DNA from: Hyphomicrobiaceae bacterium
GTDB lineage: Bacteria; Pseudomonadota; Alphaproteobacteria; Rhizobiales; Devosiaceae
Reading direction: 5' to 3'
DNA length: 51,265 nucleotides
Assembly (NCBI GenBank): GCA_020638065.1
Contig: JACKJG010000018.1
Span: 1 to 51,265, forward strand
Both the position numbers and the translations under genes were made by a program. Position 1 is the first letter of the stretch. Every line of letters starts with the position of its first letter. Below the pieces are notes generated by a model. That model searched no databases, had not been told where the DNA came from, and was given only the letters and a program-made list of their open reading frames with translations. Positions 44,251 to 51,265 of this stretch are shown here, piece by piece.

Positions 44251-44907
44251 ATGACGACCATCAACACGAAAGACGAGAGCGATGCGCTGTACGCGCTCGC
44301 GCTCGCCATGCCGACCCCGGATCCAAAGACGCTGGACGAGTTCGTTCGAAAGCATCCGCAGCATGCCGCAGTTTTGACCGAGTTTGCCGTTGAGCTTGCC
44401 CTTAACGCGCAATCCATCGACGACGAGGAAGGCGATGAGAGTGTCGATGGAGCCGTCAGCCCGGCGGTCTCGCGCGCGATCAGCCACTTTCAGAACATTT
44501 CATTCGAATTGGAAAAGGAAGGTCTGCCTGGCGACTTGGAGAAGAAAGGGTTGCCTGAAGCACCGAAATCGTTCGGCAATCCATTTGCGTCTTTAAGCAC
44601 CGAAGGCTTTCGAGCATATGCGGCTAAGCTTGGCGCCAACTCGATTTTCGTGATGAAGCTCCGGGACGGCAGGATCGAGCCCGAAAGCATCTATGCGCGT
44701 CCTGGCTTTTGCAAGGTCGCTGCCGACGGCCTCGACATCCCTGTTGAGGCGCTGATGGCGCATGTCCGCTCCGGACCAACGGTGAGCGCGCAGCAGCTGC
44801 ATAAATCCGATAGCAAGCCCGTCGCTGACAAACGCGAAACCTTTGAAGAAGCGGTCCGCAGTTCGGGATTGACACCCCAACAGCAGCAGCGCCTTTTGGA
44901 AATGTGA
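44251..44907 (+). CDS. Hypothetical protein, possible regulator/anti-sigma partner
   Basis: 218 residues, acidic, soluble. The N-terminus (LDEFVRKHPQHAAVLTEFAVELAL) is helical. The middle contains a segment FRAYAAKLGANSIFVMKL...GFCKVAADGLDIPVEALMAHV, which resembles the degenerate helix-turn-helix of small regulators that accompany ImmA/IrrE peptidases. It lies 2 bp behind the sigma factor and 7 bp before the IrrE-helicase fusion. Because ImmA/IrrE domains cleave regulatory partners, this protein is the best candidate substrate. The family is not identified. Confidence 0.7.
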   Translation: MTTINTKDESDALYALALAMPTPDPKTLDEFVRKHPQHAAVLTEFAVELALNAQSIDDEEGDESVDGAVSPAVSRAISHFQNISFELEKEGLPGDLEKKGLPEAPKSFGNPFASLSTEGFRAYAAKLGANSIFVMKLRDGRIEPESIYARPGFCKVAADGLDIPVEALMAHVRSGPTVSAQQLHKSDSKPVADKRETFEEAVRSSGLTPQQQQRLLEM

Positions 44908-44914
44908 GGCGCAC

Positions 44915-47900
44915 GTGGACGGCTTCGAAACCATACGGTTTACTGCCACAGGGCTGCACGACCAGTTCGTGGCACGCGGAGCCGACGCGCTCAAACCGCT
45001 GACGCTCATCGACGCTGCAATCAAGTATTATGGTATCGAGCTGGCCTTCCTCGAACCGGGCAACACGGCCCTCAACGGCGGCCGGGCTGTATTCGACCAG
45101 CAAAGCCGCACCATCTGCGCGGAAGACAAAGGATCGGACGCGGATCGCGCTCTTCTTGTCGGCCATGAGATTGGCCACGTGGCTGTTCACACGATGTCGA
45201 GCTGTTGCAGCGCCAGCGATATCGATCCGTCGCGCTCGACCGAAGCCGCGCCTGTCGGCCTGCAAAAGGTAGAGGATTATGGCGCACGCGAGCGGCGCGA
45301 ACTCGAAGCGAACGTGTTTGCTCGCGAGTTCCTTTTTCCGCGCCACCTCGCGCGAAAGATGCACGTCGATCAGGTGATGTCGGCGGCAGATATTGCGGCG
45401 GCTACCAGTTTGCCGGTGCCGCTCGTGCGGCAGCAAATCCTAGATGCTCTGCTCCTACCAAAGATCGAACCGTCCGCTAGTAAGCCAAAGCCGATTTTTA
45501 CAGAGGACCCAGCCCAAGAGGACGCAGCCCGACATCGCGATAAGCCCTACTTGCTGCGAGCGGGGCCCGGGACGGGCAAAACGCGAACGCTTGTCCGACG
45601 GATCGAAACGCTGATCGCGGACCATGTCGATCCACCCTCTATGCTCGTGCTGACCTTCTCGAACCGCACAGCCGGCGAACTGTCGGAACGCCTGTCCAGG
45701 GCCATCGGGCAGGATGCAGCCCTAATGTGGGTCGGCACTTTCCACGGTTTCGGCCTTGATCTCGTCAGGCGGTTTCACGAAAAGCTCGAACTGCGGCCAG
45801 ACCCCACGCTCTTCGATCGTAGCGATGCAATCTCGGTACTGGAGCAGATCCTTCCAACCCTGCCACTCAGCCACTATCGCAATCTGTGGGACCCGGTCGT
45901 CGTGTTGCGCGAGATTCTGCAAGCCATTTCGCGCGCCAAGGACGAAGTCGTAACGCCTGCCGAATACCGGCGCCTCGCTGAAGCCATGGCGAAAAGCGCT
46001 GATCCATCGGATGAGAAGGCCGTCAATCTCGCCGCGAAATGCCTGGAGATCGCATCCGTTTACGAGCTTTACGAAGATGCAAAGCGCAGCCGTGGTGCGG
46101 TCGATTTCGGCGATCTCATCATGCTGCCGGCCTTGCTCATCGAGCGGGACGAGGCAGTGCGCAATGCGGTGCGTCTGCGTCACAGGCATTTGCTCGTCGA
46201 CGAATACCAGGACGTTAATCGCGCCAGCGTCCGGCTGGTGAAGGCGGTCGCTGGCGCTGGCGAAAACCTCTGGGCCGTCGGCGATGCTCGCCAGTCCATC
46301 TATCGCTTCCGGGGGGCGTCCTGCGCCAACATGGCATCGTTCGGCGCCGACTTTCCCGGCGCGAAACTCGGTCAGTTAGGCTTGAGCTACCGGTCGACGC
46401 AGATGGTGTTGGATACATTCAGCGGCTTTTCTGTCGGCATGCCGTTGCCACCGGAGCTCGCAAATCTGCCACTCAAGGCCGAGCGCGGCCCCGGCGAGGC
46501 AAAACCTGAGCTCCGCACGCTCCTTGATCCGGCCGATGAGGCTGCCGGCATCGCTGCGAGTGTCCGGAAATTGGAGACCAGCGGTATCGCCCTTCGTGAT
46601 CAGGCGATCCTGTGCCGCACGAACGACAGACTGAACGAGATTGCGCAGGCACTCGAAGACCGCGGCATTCCCGTCCTCCATCTCGGCAGCCTGTTCGAGC
46701 GCGAAGAGGTCCGCGACTTGCTCAGCGTCCTCAGCCTCGCCGCCGACCGGTTCGGTGCAGGATTGGTGCGTATCGCCAGCATGGAGCGCTATGCCATCCC
46801 GGCGCAGGATGTGAAGCGGCTGCTCGACCACCTGAAAGGCAGCAAGAAACCAGCCATCCTTTGCCTGAACGAATTGCCGTCAGTCGCGGGCATCTCGCCG
46901 GCCGGGTTGAAGGGCATCTCAAGGCTCGCTGACGACCTCAAAGGCATGAAGGCCTTGGCCTCGCCTTGGGACATGGCGACGACCTTCCTCCTCGATCGCA
47001 CCGATCTCGTCCGCAGAATGGCGGCGGGTATTGGCATTGGCGACCGCATGCGGGCGATTGCGGTCTGGCAGTTCCTCAATTTCCTGCGTGATCAAAGCCC
47101 GGTAGCGACGGGTTCACCTGTTCAGACGCTTCTCGATCGTGTTCGCAACCTCGTTCTGCTGGCGGAGGAACGGGATTTACGTCAGGTGCCGGATGCGGCT
47201 CTGCAGATGAACGCCGTCCGGCTCATGACCGTTCATGGCAGCAAAGGCCTCGAGTTCGAAGCGGTCCACATCCCCGGCTTCGTCAAGACAGGCATTCCCG
47301 CCAGCTATCGTGGCCTGTCCTGCCCAGTACCAGAGGGCATGATCGAAGGTGCGGTCGGCACCGTCTTTGAAGAAGCCGATCGCGCGCACAAGCAGGAGCA
47401 GGAGTGTCTGTTCTTCGTGGCGATGTCGCGGGCGCGAACCCATTTGTACCTCTACAGCTATCGGCAGCAACCGAACGGCAAGACGCGTAATCCGTCGGAT
47501 TATCAGGAGCGGATCGCCGGCAGTCTGCGCTCGATCGCGTCACCGCCCACGATTGTTCTGCCGCCTCGACCTCAGCGTCGTATCGAGATCACCATCGCGG
47601 ATGAATGGGAGCGCACGCACCGACATGTATCGTCTTACGAGAGCTGTCCGCTTCGCTACTTCTATACGCATATCCTGGGCATCGGCACGGCAAAGCGCAC
47701 CACTCCGTTCGAGCGCACGCATGCCTGCATCTACGAGTTCATCGACTGGCTGGCGGATGAGCGCGTCAACGTACCACCCGATCTGAAGGCAGCGCAGCAA
47801 GCGTTCGATGCGATCTGGAAGGACAAGGGCCCACACGACAGTCCCTATGTTGCCGACTATCACAAGTTGGCCAGCAGCATCGTCGCCGGCCTGATCAAGG

Positions 47901-48331
47901 CGGGAGCTGGTCGCCGCTTCAAGGAAGCCGCGCCGCTTGCCATTAATTACCGCAACGGCAAGGTGGTCGTCATCCCGGACGAGATAGCCGAGCGGCACGA
48001 TGGCGTGATCGTCGTGCGTAAGGTTCGCACCGGCAAGCGGGGCAAGGCCGAGTTCGACAAGCTCGAGTATTCTCTCTATCAGCGCGCCGCCGCGCAGCAT
48101 TTTGGCGCTCGTGCCATCGTAGAGGCCGTGCATCCGAGCGATAGCGGCGTCGAAGACGTGCCACTGCCCCAAGCACAGAAGGCTGGCAACAACGATACCG
48201 CCGTCGAGAAAATCCTCGCAGGTATCGCAGCCGGGCTGTTTCCTCCCGACCCTGATTCTTTCAGCTGCCCACGTTGCCCGCACTTCTTCATCTGCGCGTC
48301 GGCACCGGAGGGCCCGCTGGCCATCGCTTAA
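44915..48331 (+). CDS. ImmA/IrrE metallopeptidase - UvrD-type helicase - Cas4/AddB-like nuclease fusion
   Basis: 1138 residues, starting at GTG 44915 (7 bp after the previous stop). Residues about 25-185: zinc peptidase with HEIGH at 84-88 and a third ligand in RRELEANVFAREFLFP near residue 131. Residues 200-800: superfamily 1 helicase with Walker A AGPGTGKT (216-223), TFSNRTAGEL, motif II LLVDEYQDVNRAS, VGDARQSIYRFRG, motif V VHGSKGLEFEAVHIPG and motif VI FFVAMSRARTHLYLY. The C-terminal 270 residues look like a PD-(D/E)XK nuclease of AddB/Cas4 type: SYESCPLRYFY supplies one cysteine and CPRCPHFFIC three, the usual iron-sulfur set. It could cut a repressor and process DNA. Adjacent to the Bil-like cassette. 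Confidence 0.9.
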   Translation: MDGFETIRFTATGLHDQFVARGADALKPLTLIDAAIKYYGIELAFLEPGNTALNGGRAVFDQQSRTICAEDKGSDADRALLVGHEIGHVAVHTMSSCCSASDIDPSRSTEAAPVGLQKVEDYGARERRELEANVFAREFLFPRHLARKMHVDQVMSAADIAAATSLPVPLVRQQILDALLLPKIEPSASKPKPIFTEDPAQEDAARHRDKPYLLRAGPGTGKTRTLVRRIETLIADHVDPPSMLVLTFSNRTAGELSERLSRAIGQDAALMWVGTFHGFGLDLVRRFHEKLELRPDPTLFDRSDAISVLEQILPTLPLSHYRNLWDPVVVLREILQAISRAKDEVVTPAEYRRLAEAMAKSADPSDEKAVNLAAKCLEIASVYELYEDAKRSRGAVDFGDLIMLPALLIERDEAVRNAVRLRHRHLLVDEYQDVNRASVRLVKAVAGAGENLWAVGDARQSIYRFRGASCANMASFGADFPGAKLGQLGLSYRSTQMVLDTFSGFSVGMPLPPELANLPLKAERGPGEAKPELRTLLDPADEAAGIAASVRKLETSGIALRDQAILCRTNDRLNEIAQALEDRGIPVLHLGSLFEREEVRDLLSVLSLAADRFGAGLVRIASMERYAIPAQDVKRLLDHLKGSKKPAILCLNELPSVAGISPAGLKGISRLADDLKGMKALASPWDMATTFLLDRTDLVRRMAAGIGIGDRMRAIAVWQFLNFLRDQSPVATGSPVQTLLDRVRNLVLLAEERDLRQVPDAALQMNAVRLMTVHGSKGLEFEAVHIPGFVKTGIPASYRGLSCPVPEGMIEGAVGTVFEEADRAHKQEQECLFFVAMSRARTHLYLYSYRQQPNGKTRNPSDYQERIAGSLRSIASPPTIVLPPRPQRRIEITIADEWERTHRHVSSYESCPLRYFYTHILGIGTAKRTTPFERTHACIYEFIDWLADERVNVPPDLKAAQQAFDAIWKDKGPHDSPYVADYHKLASSIVAGLIKAGAGRRFKEAAPLAINYRNGKVVVIPDEIAERHDGVIVVRKVRTGKRGKAEFDKLEYSLYQRAAAQHFGARAIVEAVHPSDSGVEDVPLPQAQKAGNNDTAVEKILAGIAAGLFPPDPDSFSCPRCPHFFICASAPEGPLAIA

Positions 48332-48347
48332 ATTCTTTTCCCAACCC

Positions 48348-48378
48348 GGTTCCGGTTTTGCTCGCGACCCGGAATTAG
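48348..48378 (+). promoter_or_regulatory. Candidate promoter/operator of the ubiquitin-like conjugation cassette
   Basis: Second copy of GGTTCCGG-N12-CCCGGAATTAG with the TTCCGG-N13-CCGGAA dyad, in the 110-bp gap between the helicase fusion and the ubiquitin-like gene. Same spacing and nearly the same distance to the ATG as the copy at 43370. Confidence 0.65.
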
Positions 48379-48441
48379 CCCGGCAGAAGCGACAAGGGTG
48401 GCAATCGGGCCAGCCCTCTCGCCACCGAAAGGGTTAGGACT

Positions 48442-48945
48442 ATGAAGACCATCGATATCTACTATCAGGGCGAAGGCGTCGGCGCGCTCGAACATCTGGA
48501 GTTCGACGCTGAAGAAACGTTCGCCGCATTAAAGGCCGCGATCGTCGGCAAGCACACCATCGCTGGCGAAATCATTCTGTTCCTCGAAAACGAGGCCGAG
48601 CCTGTCGAAGGCAACGCCAAGCTCCGCGACAAGGCTGGCCGCGCCGGGATCAAGGCGCATGTGCATCGCTGCCACAAGATCGAAGTGGTCATCCACTTCA
48701 AGGACAAGACCGTGCGCCATGAGTTCGCACCCGGCGCGACCATCGCCCACATCAAGCACTGGGTCACGGTGCGCAAGTTCGGCATGACCGAAGAGGAAGC
48801 GAGCCACCATCATCTGCAGATCGCGGGCACCACCGATCAGCCCGATCCCGGCACCCACATCGGCGCGCTCGCCTCCTGCCCGAAGTGCAAGGTCGAGTTC
48901 GACCTCGTCACCACGCCGAAGGTCAACGGCTGCGAGGGCGCATGA
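48442..48945 (+). CDS. bilA: Double ubiquitin-like protein (BilA-like)
   Basis: 167 residues with two successive beta-grasp-like halves: about 3-76 (IDIYYQGEGVGALEHLEF ... EIILFLENEAEPVEGNAKL) and about 79-157 (IEVVIHFKDKTVRHEF ... HHHLQIAGTTDQPDPGTHI). This two-domain layout resembles ISG15 and BilA of the Bil antiphage systems. After TTPKVNG comes a short tail CEGA; removing it would expose Gly163 as the conjugating residue, a job for the JAMM peptidase two genes on. A CPKC pair at 146-149 is unusual for ubiquitin folds. Gene symbol by operon content; the stop overlaps the next start by 4 bp. Confidence 0.75.
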   Translation: MKTIDIYYQGEGVGALEHLEFDAEETFAALKAAIVGKHTIAGEIILFLENEAEPVEGNAKLRDKAGRAGIKAHVHRCHKIEVVIHFKDKTVRHEFAPGATIAHIKHWVTVRKFGMTEEEASHHHLQIAGTTDQPDPGTHIGALASCPKCKVEFDLVTTPKVNGCEGA

Positions 48946-49430
48946 GCGCCGCGGTACCGGCAGGGCCCGACGAGCGGGCCCTGCGCGCCGACCTCGCCCG
49001 ACCGGCGTTTCGGCTCGCGCAATCGGAAGGTCGCTTCCGTTTGATCTCGATCACCTGGCCGTTCGTCCTGCTCGGCGTCTCGGCCCTCGATGGCCAGGAA
49101 TACGTCCTGCGCTTCGACTGTAGCGGCTATCCCGCGCTCGCCCCGACGGCACGCCCCTGGGACGCACAATGCAACGTGCCGCTGCCTTTCGACCGATGGC
49201 CGCGCGGCAAAGGCGGTCGTGTCGGCGCGGTATTTCGGCCCGATTGGAAGGATGGCACTGCGCTGTATCTGCCATGCGACCGCGTCAGCCGGGTGGGGCA
49301 CGACAACTGGCGTACCGAAACGCCCACGATGATCTGGCGTTCCGACCGCGGCATCACACAGTATCTGGAGATTGTGCATGAACTTCTCAATTGCGGTGAT
49401 TATCAACCGGCTGCTCGCCCCGCAGCATGA
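48942..49430 (+). CDS. bilB: E2-like ubiquitin-conjugating protein (BilB-like)
   Basis: 162 residues from ATG 48942 (ATGA overlap with bilA). The sequence follows the E2-like course seen in bacterial conjugation operons: strands around ISITWPFVLLGVSALDG and YVLRFDCSGYPALAPTA, then LYLPCDRVSRVGHDNW, where Cys112 is the likely catalytic cysteine, and a C-terminal helix ITQYLEIVHELL. E2 assignment rests on size, this motif and its place between the ubiquitin-like and JAMM genes. It would transfer the activated ubiquitin-like protein to targets. Confidence 0.7.
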   Translation: MSAAVPAGPDERALRADLARPAFRLAQSEGRFRLISITWPFVLLGVSALDGQEYVLRFDCSGYPALAPTARPWDAQCNVPLPFDRWPRGKGGRVGAVFRPDWKDGTALYLPCDRVSRVGHDNWRTETPTMIWRSDRGITQYLEIVHELLNCGDYQPAARPAA

Positions 49431-49899
49431 GTTGTCATGCTCTTGGTTTCTGTGGAGTCGGTTGACCAAGAGACTGCGCGAGCGTGGGCAAGGCGAAAGC
49501 CGTGAGAGCGGCGCCTTCCTGCTCGGCTATGCCGACGCGGAAGGTGCGGTGCGGATCAGTGACTTCGTGCTGTATGACGATCTCGATCCGCACAGCCTCG
49601 ACACCGGCATAGTCCGCTTCGACGGCAAGTATTTCGGGCGGCTGTGGGCCATGTGCCGAGAGCGCGGCCTGACGGTCGTCGCCGACGTACATGTCCACCC
49701 CGGCGACTCCGGGCAGAGCAATTCCGATCGCGCCTACCCTATGGTCTCGCAGGCCGGGCATATCGCGCTGATCATCCCGCGCTTTGCGCGAAAGCCGATC
49801 CCGCACGATGACATCGGCATCTATCGCTACCTCGGGGGCGGCACATGGCAGACGGTGCCGCGCGAGCAGCGTCGTCGATTTTTCAGCATTGGATTTTGA
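49378..49899 (+). CDS. bilC: JAMM/JAB-domain peptidase (BilC-like)
   Basis: 173 residues from ATG 49378. The JAMM zinc site is readable: Glu43 in ESGAFLLG, then HVHPGDSGQSNSD with His105, His107 and Asp117. Such peptidases trim ubiquitin-like precursors and remove conjugates. ATG 49378 overlaps the E2 gene by 53 bp; a TTG at 49432, one base after the E2 stop, would start at LSCSWFLW and keep the whole JAMM domain, so the start is open. Confidence 0.85.
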   Translation: MNFSIAVIINRLLAPQHELSCSWFLWSRLTKRLRERGQGESRESGAFLLGYADAEGAVRISDFVLYDDLDPHSLDTGIVRFDGKYFGRLWAMCRERGLTVVADVHVHPGDSGQSNSDRAYPMVSQAGHIALIIPRFARKPIPHDDIGIYRYLGGGTWQTVPREQRRRFFSIGF

Positions 49900-49901
49900 G
49901 G

Positions 49902-51265
49902 ATGCAGATGAACAGCTTCACCCCAGCAGACGAGATGCACCGGCTCGCCAAGCGCGCCATGGACAACGGAACGGCTGCAAGCCGGCAAGAGGCCGAGGCC
50001 CTGCTGCGCGGCTACCGGATTGCGCTATTGATCAACCCGGACGAGGCCGCCGATCGCCACTATCAGGCCGCGCTTCTGACAGCGATAGAACTCGGTCGAC
50101 GCGTCTTTCTCGGCGGCGTAACCGTCGAGGGTGCCCTTGATGTGCCGCTGAAAGTTCCGGCGTCCCCCGGCCAGACGCTCCTACACGCCGTCGTGGCCGC
50201 AGGCGGTACGCCAGGGGCAGCGACGGCGGGCATCCCGCACATCTCGATCGGCGGTCTGGCCAAGCAAAAGTCAGATGGCTTCTCGATCAGGGCGGTATTC
50301 GATGGCTGGCGCGGCGGGATCGTACCCGGTCACGCTGAAGATCCTGATCGCGGCGAGATCGGTCCGATGGCTTTGGCGCCGATGCTCGCCGCCGCATTGG
50401 CGATTAATGAAGCATTCCTCCATCTTTCGGGCGATAGTCACTTCGCGGGAAAGCGAACCGCCGGACTCAATCTCTGGAACCTGTCGCGGTCGACCGACTG
50501 GATGTCGTGCGACGCGAGCACGCCGGAGCTCTCCTATCTTCCATCCCGCCTCTGGCTCATCGGCCTTGGACATCTCGGCCAGGCCTATCTCTGGGGACTC
50601 GGGCTTTTGCCATACTCGGCCGACGCGAAAGTGGAATTGCTCCTCCAGGACGTCGATGTGATCACCCCATCCACCGAAAGCACCTCAATCCTCTCAGACC
50701 GCACGATGCTTGGCGAAAAGAAGACGCGCGTTACCGCCAAATGGGCGGAACGGCGAGGATTCGCCACCGCCATCACCGAGCGACTGTTCGATGAATCCTG
50801 CCCCCGTCACGACAATGAGCCGTCGATTGCGTTGTGTGGCCTCGACAATGCCGTAGGACGACGTGCGCTTGACCAGGTCGGTTTCGACTTCGTGGTCGAA
50901 GCCGGACTGGGCCGCGGGCATCAAGATTTCCGCAGCCTTCTGATTCACACGCTACCCGGCGAAATGTCGGCGAACACGCTATGGAAAGACGAGAATGAAG
51001 GCAGCCAAACAGCGGTCGATGCAGCGGCCTATCGCAAGATGCTCGACGAGGGCTCCCTCGACCGTTGCGGCGTGACCTTGTTGGCAGGCAAGGCGGTCGG
51101 TGCTCCGTTCGTGGGTGCGGTTGCTGCGACGCTCGTGCTCGCCGAGGTGTTGCGCCTGCTGCACGGTGGCACCCTGCACAGGCTGGTCGATATGAATTTG
51201 GTCGATCTCGCATACTTTCGAGCTGTGCCTCAACTGCACGACTTTTCAACACTCAACCCTGGTTT
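49902..51265 (+). CDS. bilD: E1/ThiF-like ubiquitin-activating enzyme (BilD-like), 3' end outside window
   Basis: At least 454 residues, open to the window edge. ATG 49902 or 49908 (same frame) starts 2 or 8 bp after the JAMM stop. An N-terminal domain of about 200 residues precedes the adenylation fold: nucleotide loop LWLIGLGHLGQAYLWGLG near residue 215, LLLQDVDVITPSTESTS with the aspartate that contacts the nucleotide, and LDNAVGRRAL. Near residue 387 CGVTLLAGKAVGAPFVG holds the likely thioester cysteine. It would adenylate the C-terminal glycine of the ubiquitin-like protein and pass it to the E2. Confidence 0.82.
   Translation, partial: MQMNSFTPADEMHRLAKRAMDNGTAASRQEAEALLRGYRIALLINPDEAADRHYQAALLTAIELGRRVFLGGVTVEGALDVPLKVPASPGQTLLHAVVAAGGTPGAATAGIPHISIGGLAKQKSDGFSIRAVFDGWRGGIVPGHAEDPDRGEIGPMALAPMLAAALAINEAFLHLSGDSHFAGKRTAGLNLWNLSRSTDWMSCDASTPELSYLPSRLWLIGLGHLGQAYLWGLGLLPYSADAKVELLLQDVDVITPSTESTSILSDRTMLGEKKTRVTAKWAERRGFATAITERLFDESCPRHDNEPSIALCGLDNAVGRRALDQVGFDFVVEAGLGRGHQDFRSLLIHTLPGEMSANTLWKDENEGSQTAVDAAAYRKMLDEGSLDRCGVTLLAGKAVGAPFVGAVAATLVLAEVLRLLHGGTLHRLVDMNLVDLAYFRAVPQLHDFSTLNPG

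Noticed and set aside
47540..48283. 247-codon minus-strand frame within the helicase fusion
   Set aside because: Antisense to a well-supported domain; no ribosome site or motif.

Overview
The window looks like an accessory, mobile-element-rich stretch of an alphaproteobacterial replicon. I infer this from the moderately high GC content, the recombinase/DUF2924/DUF3489 modules, the NarK1-NarK2 type transporter and the style of the copper and nitrate operons. No rRNA, tRNA or CRISPR array was recognised, and both window edges cut through genes.

Layout. (1) 1-2240: end of a sugar-type ABC transporter ATPase, a DapA-like aldolase/lyase and the last codons of a broken solute-binding protein gene. 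(2) 2252-5270: serine recombinase module A (recombinase, DUF2924, DUF3489) with an array of CAGGGAA motifs behind the recombinase. (3) 5429-17755: a peptidase S51-like gene, then a copper/respiratory island almost entirely on the minus strand: CopA P-type ATPase, CueR, a multicopper oxidase, five c-type cytochrome genes, an L,D-transpeptidase and small exported proteins. Two CueR-type promoters with 19-bp spacers are visible. (4) 18101-32968: a nitrate respiration island with an Fnr-like regulator, two FNR boxes, narK, narGHJI, a parvulin isomerase, a beta carbonic anhydrase, moaA, nnrS and two small membrane proteins. Between about 20.29 and 22.16 kb the reading frame is broken many times, covering the second half of narK and the 5' end of narG; the flanking frames are clean. 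(5) 33260-36942: a deleted IS3-family element, small remnants, and a ParB-domain DNA methyltransferase with an unknown partner. (6) 37594-40303: recombinase module B, closely related to module A and in the same orientation. (7) 40636-43092: a DEAD-box helicase that seems to lack its second helicase domain, and a frameshifted tyrosine integrase.

(8) 43370-51265 is the most interesting part. A sigma-70-like factor, an unknown 218-residue protein and a very large fusion protein (ImmA/IrrE metallopeptidase + UvrD-type helicase + Cas4/AddB-like iron-sulfur nuclease tail) form one operon. It is followed by a four-gene ubiquitin-like conjugation cassette: a double ubiquitin-fold protein, an E2-like protein, a JAMM/JAB peptidase and an E1/ThiF-like enzyme that runs off the window. 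The cassette has the order and content of the Bil (ISG15-like) antiphage systems. Both transcription units are preceded, 62-63 bp before the start codon, by the same 31-bp sequence with identical internal spacing (GGTTCCGG-N12-CCCGGAATTAG). This suggests that one regulator, possibly the encoded sigma factor, controls the protease-helicase operon and the conjugation cassette together.

All functions are inferred from motifs read by eye; no database search was possible.
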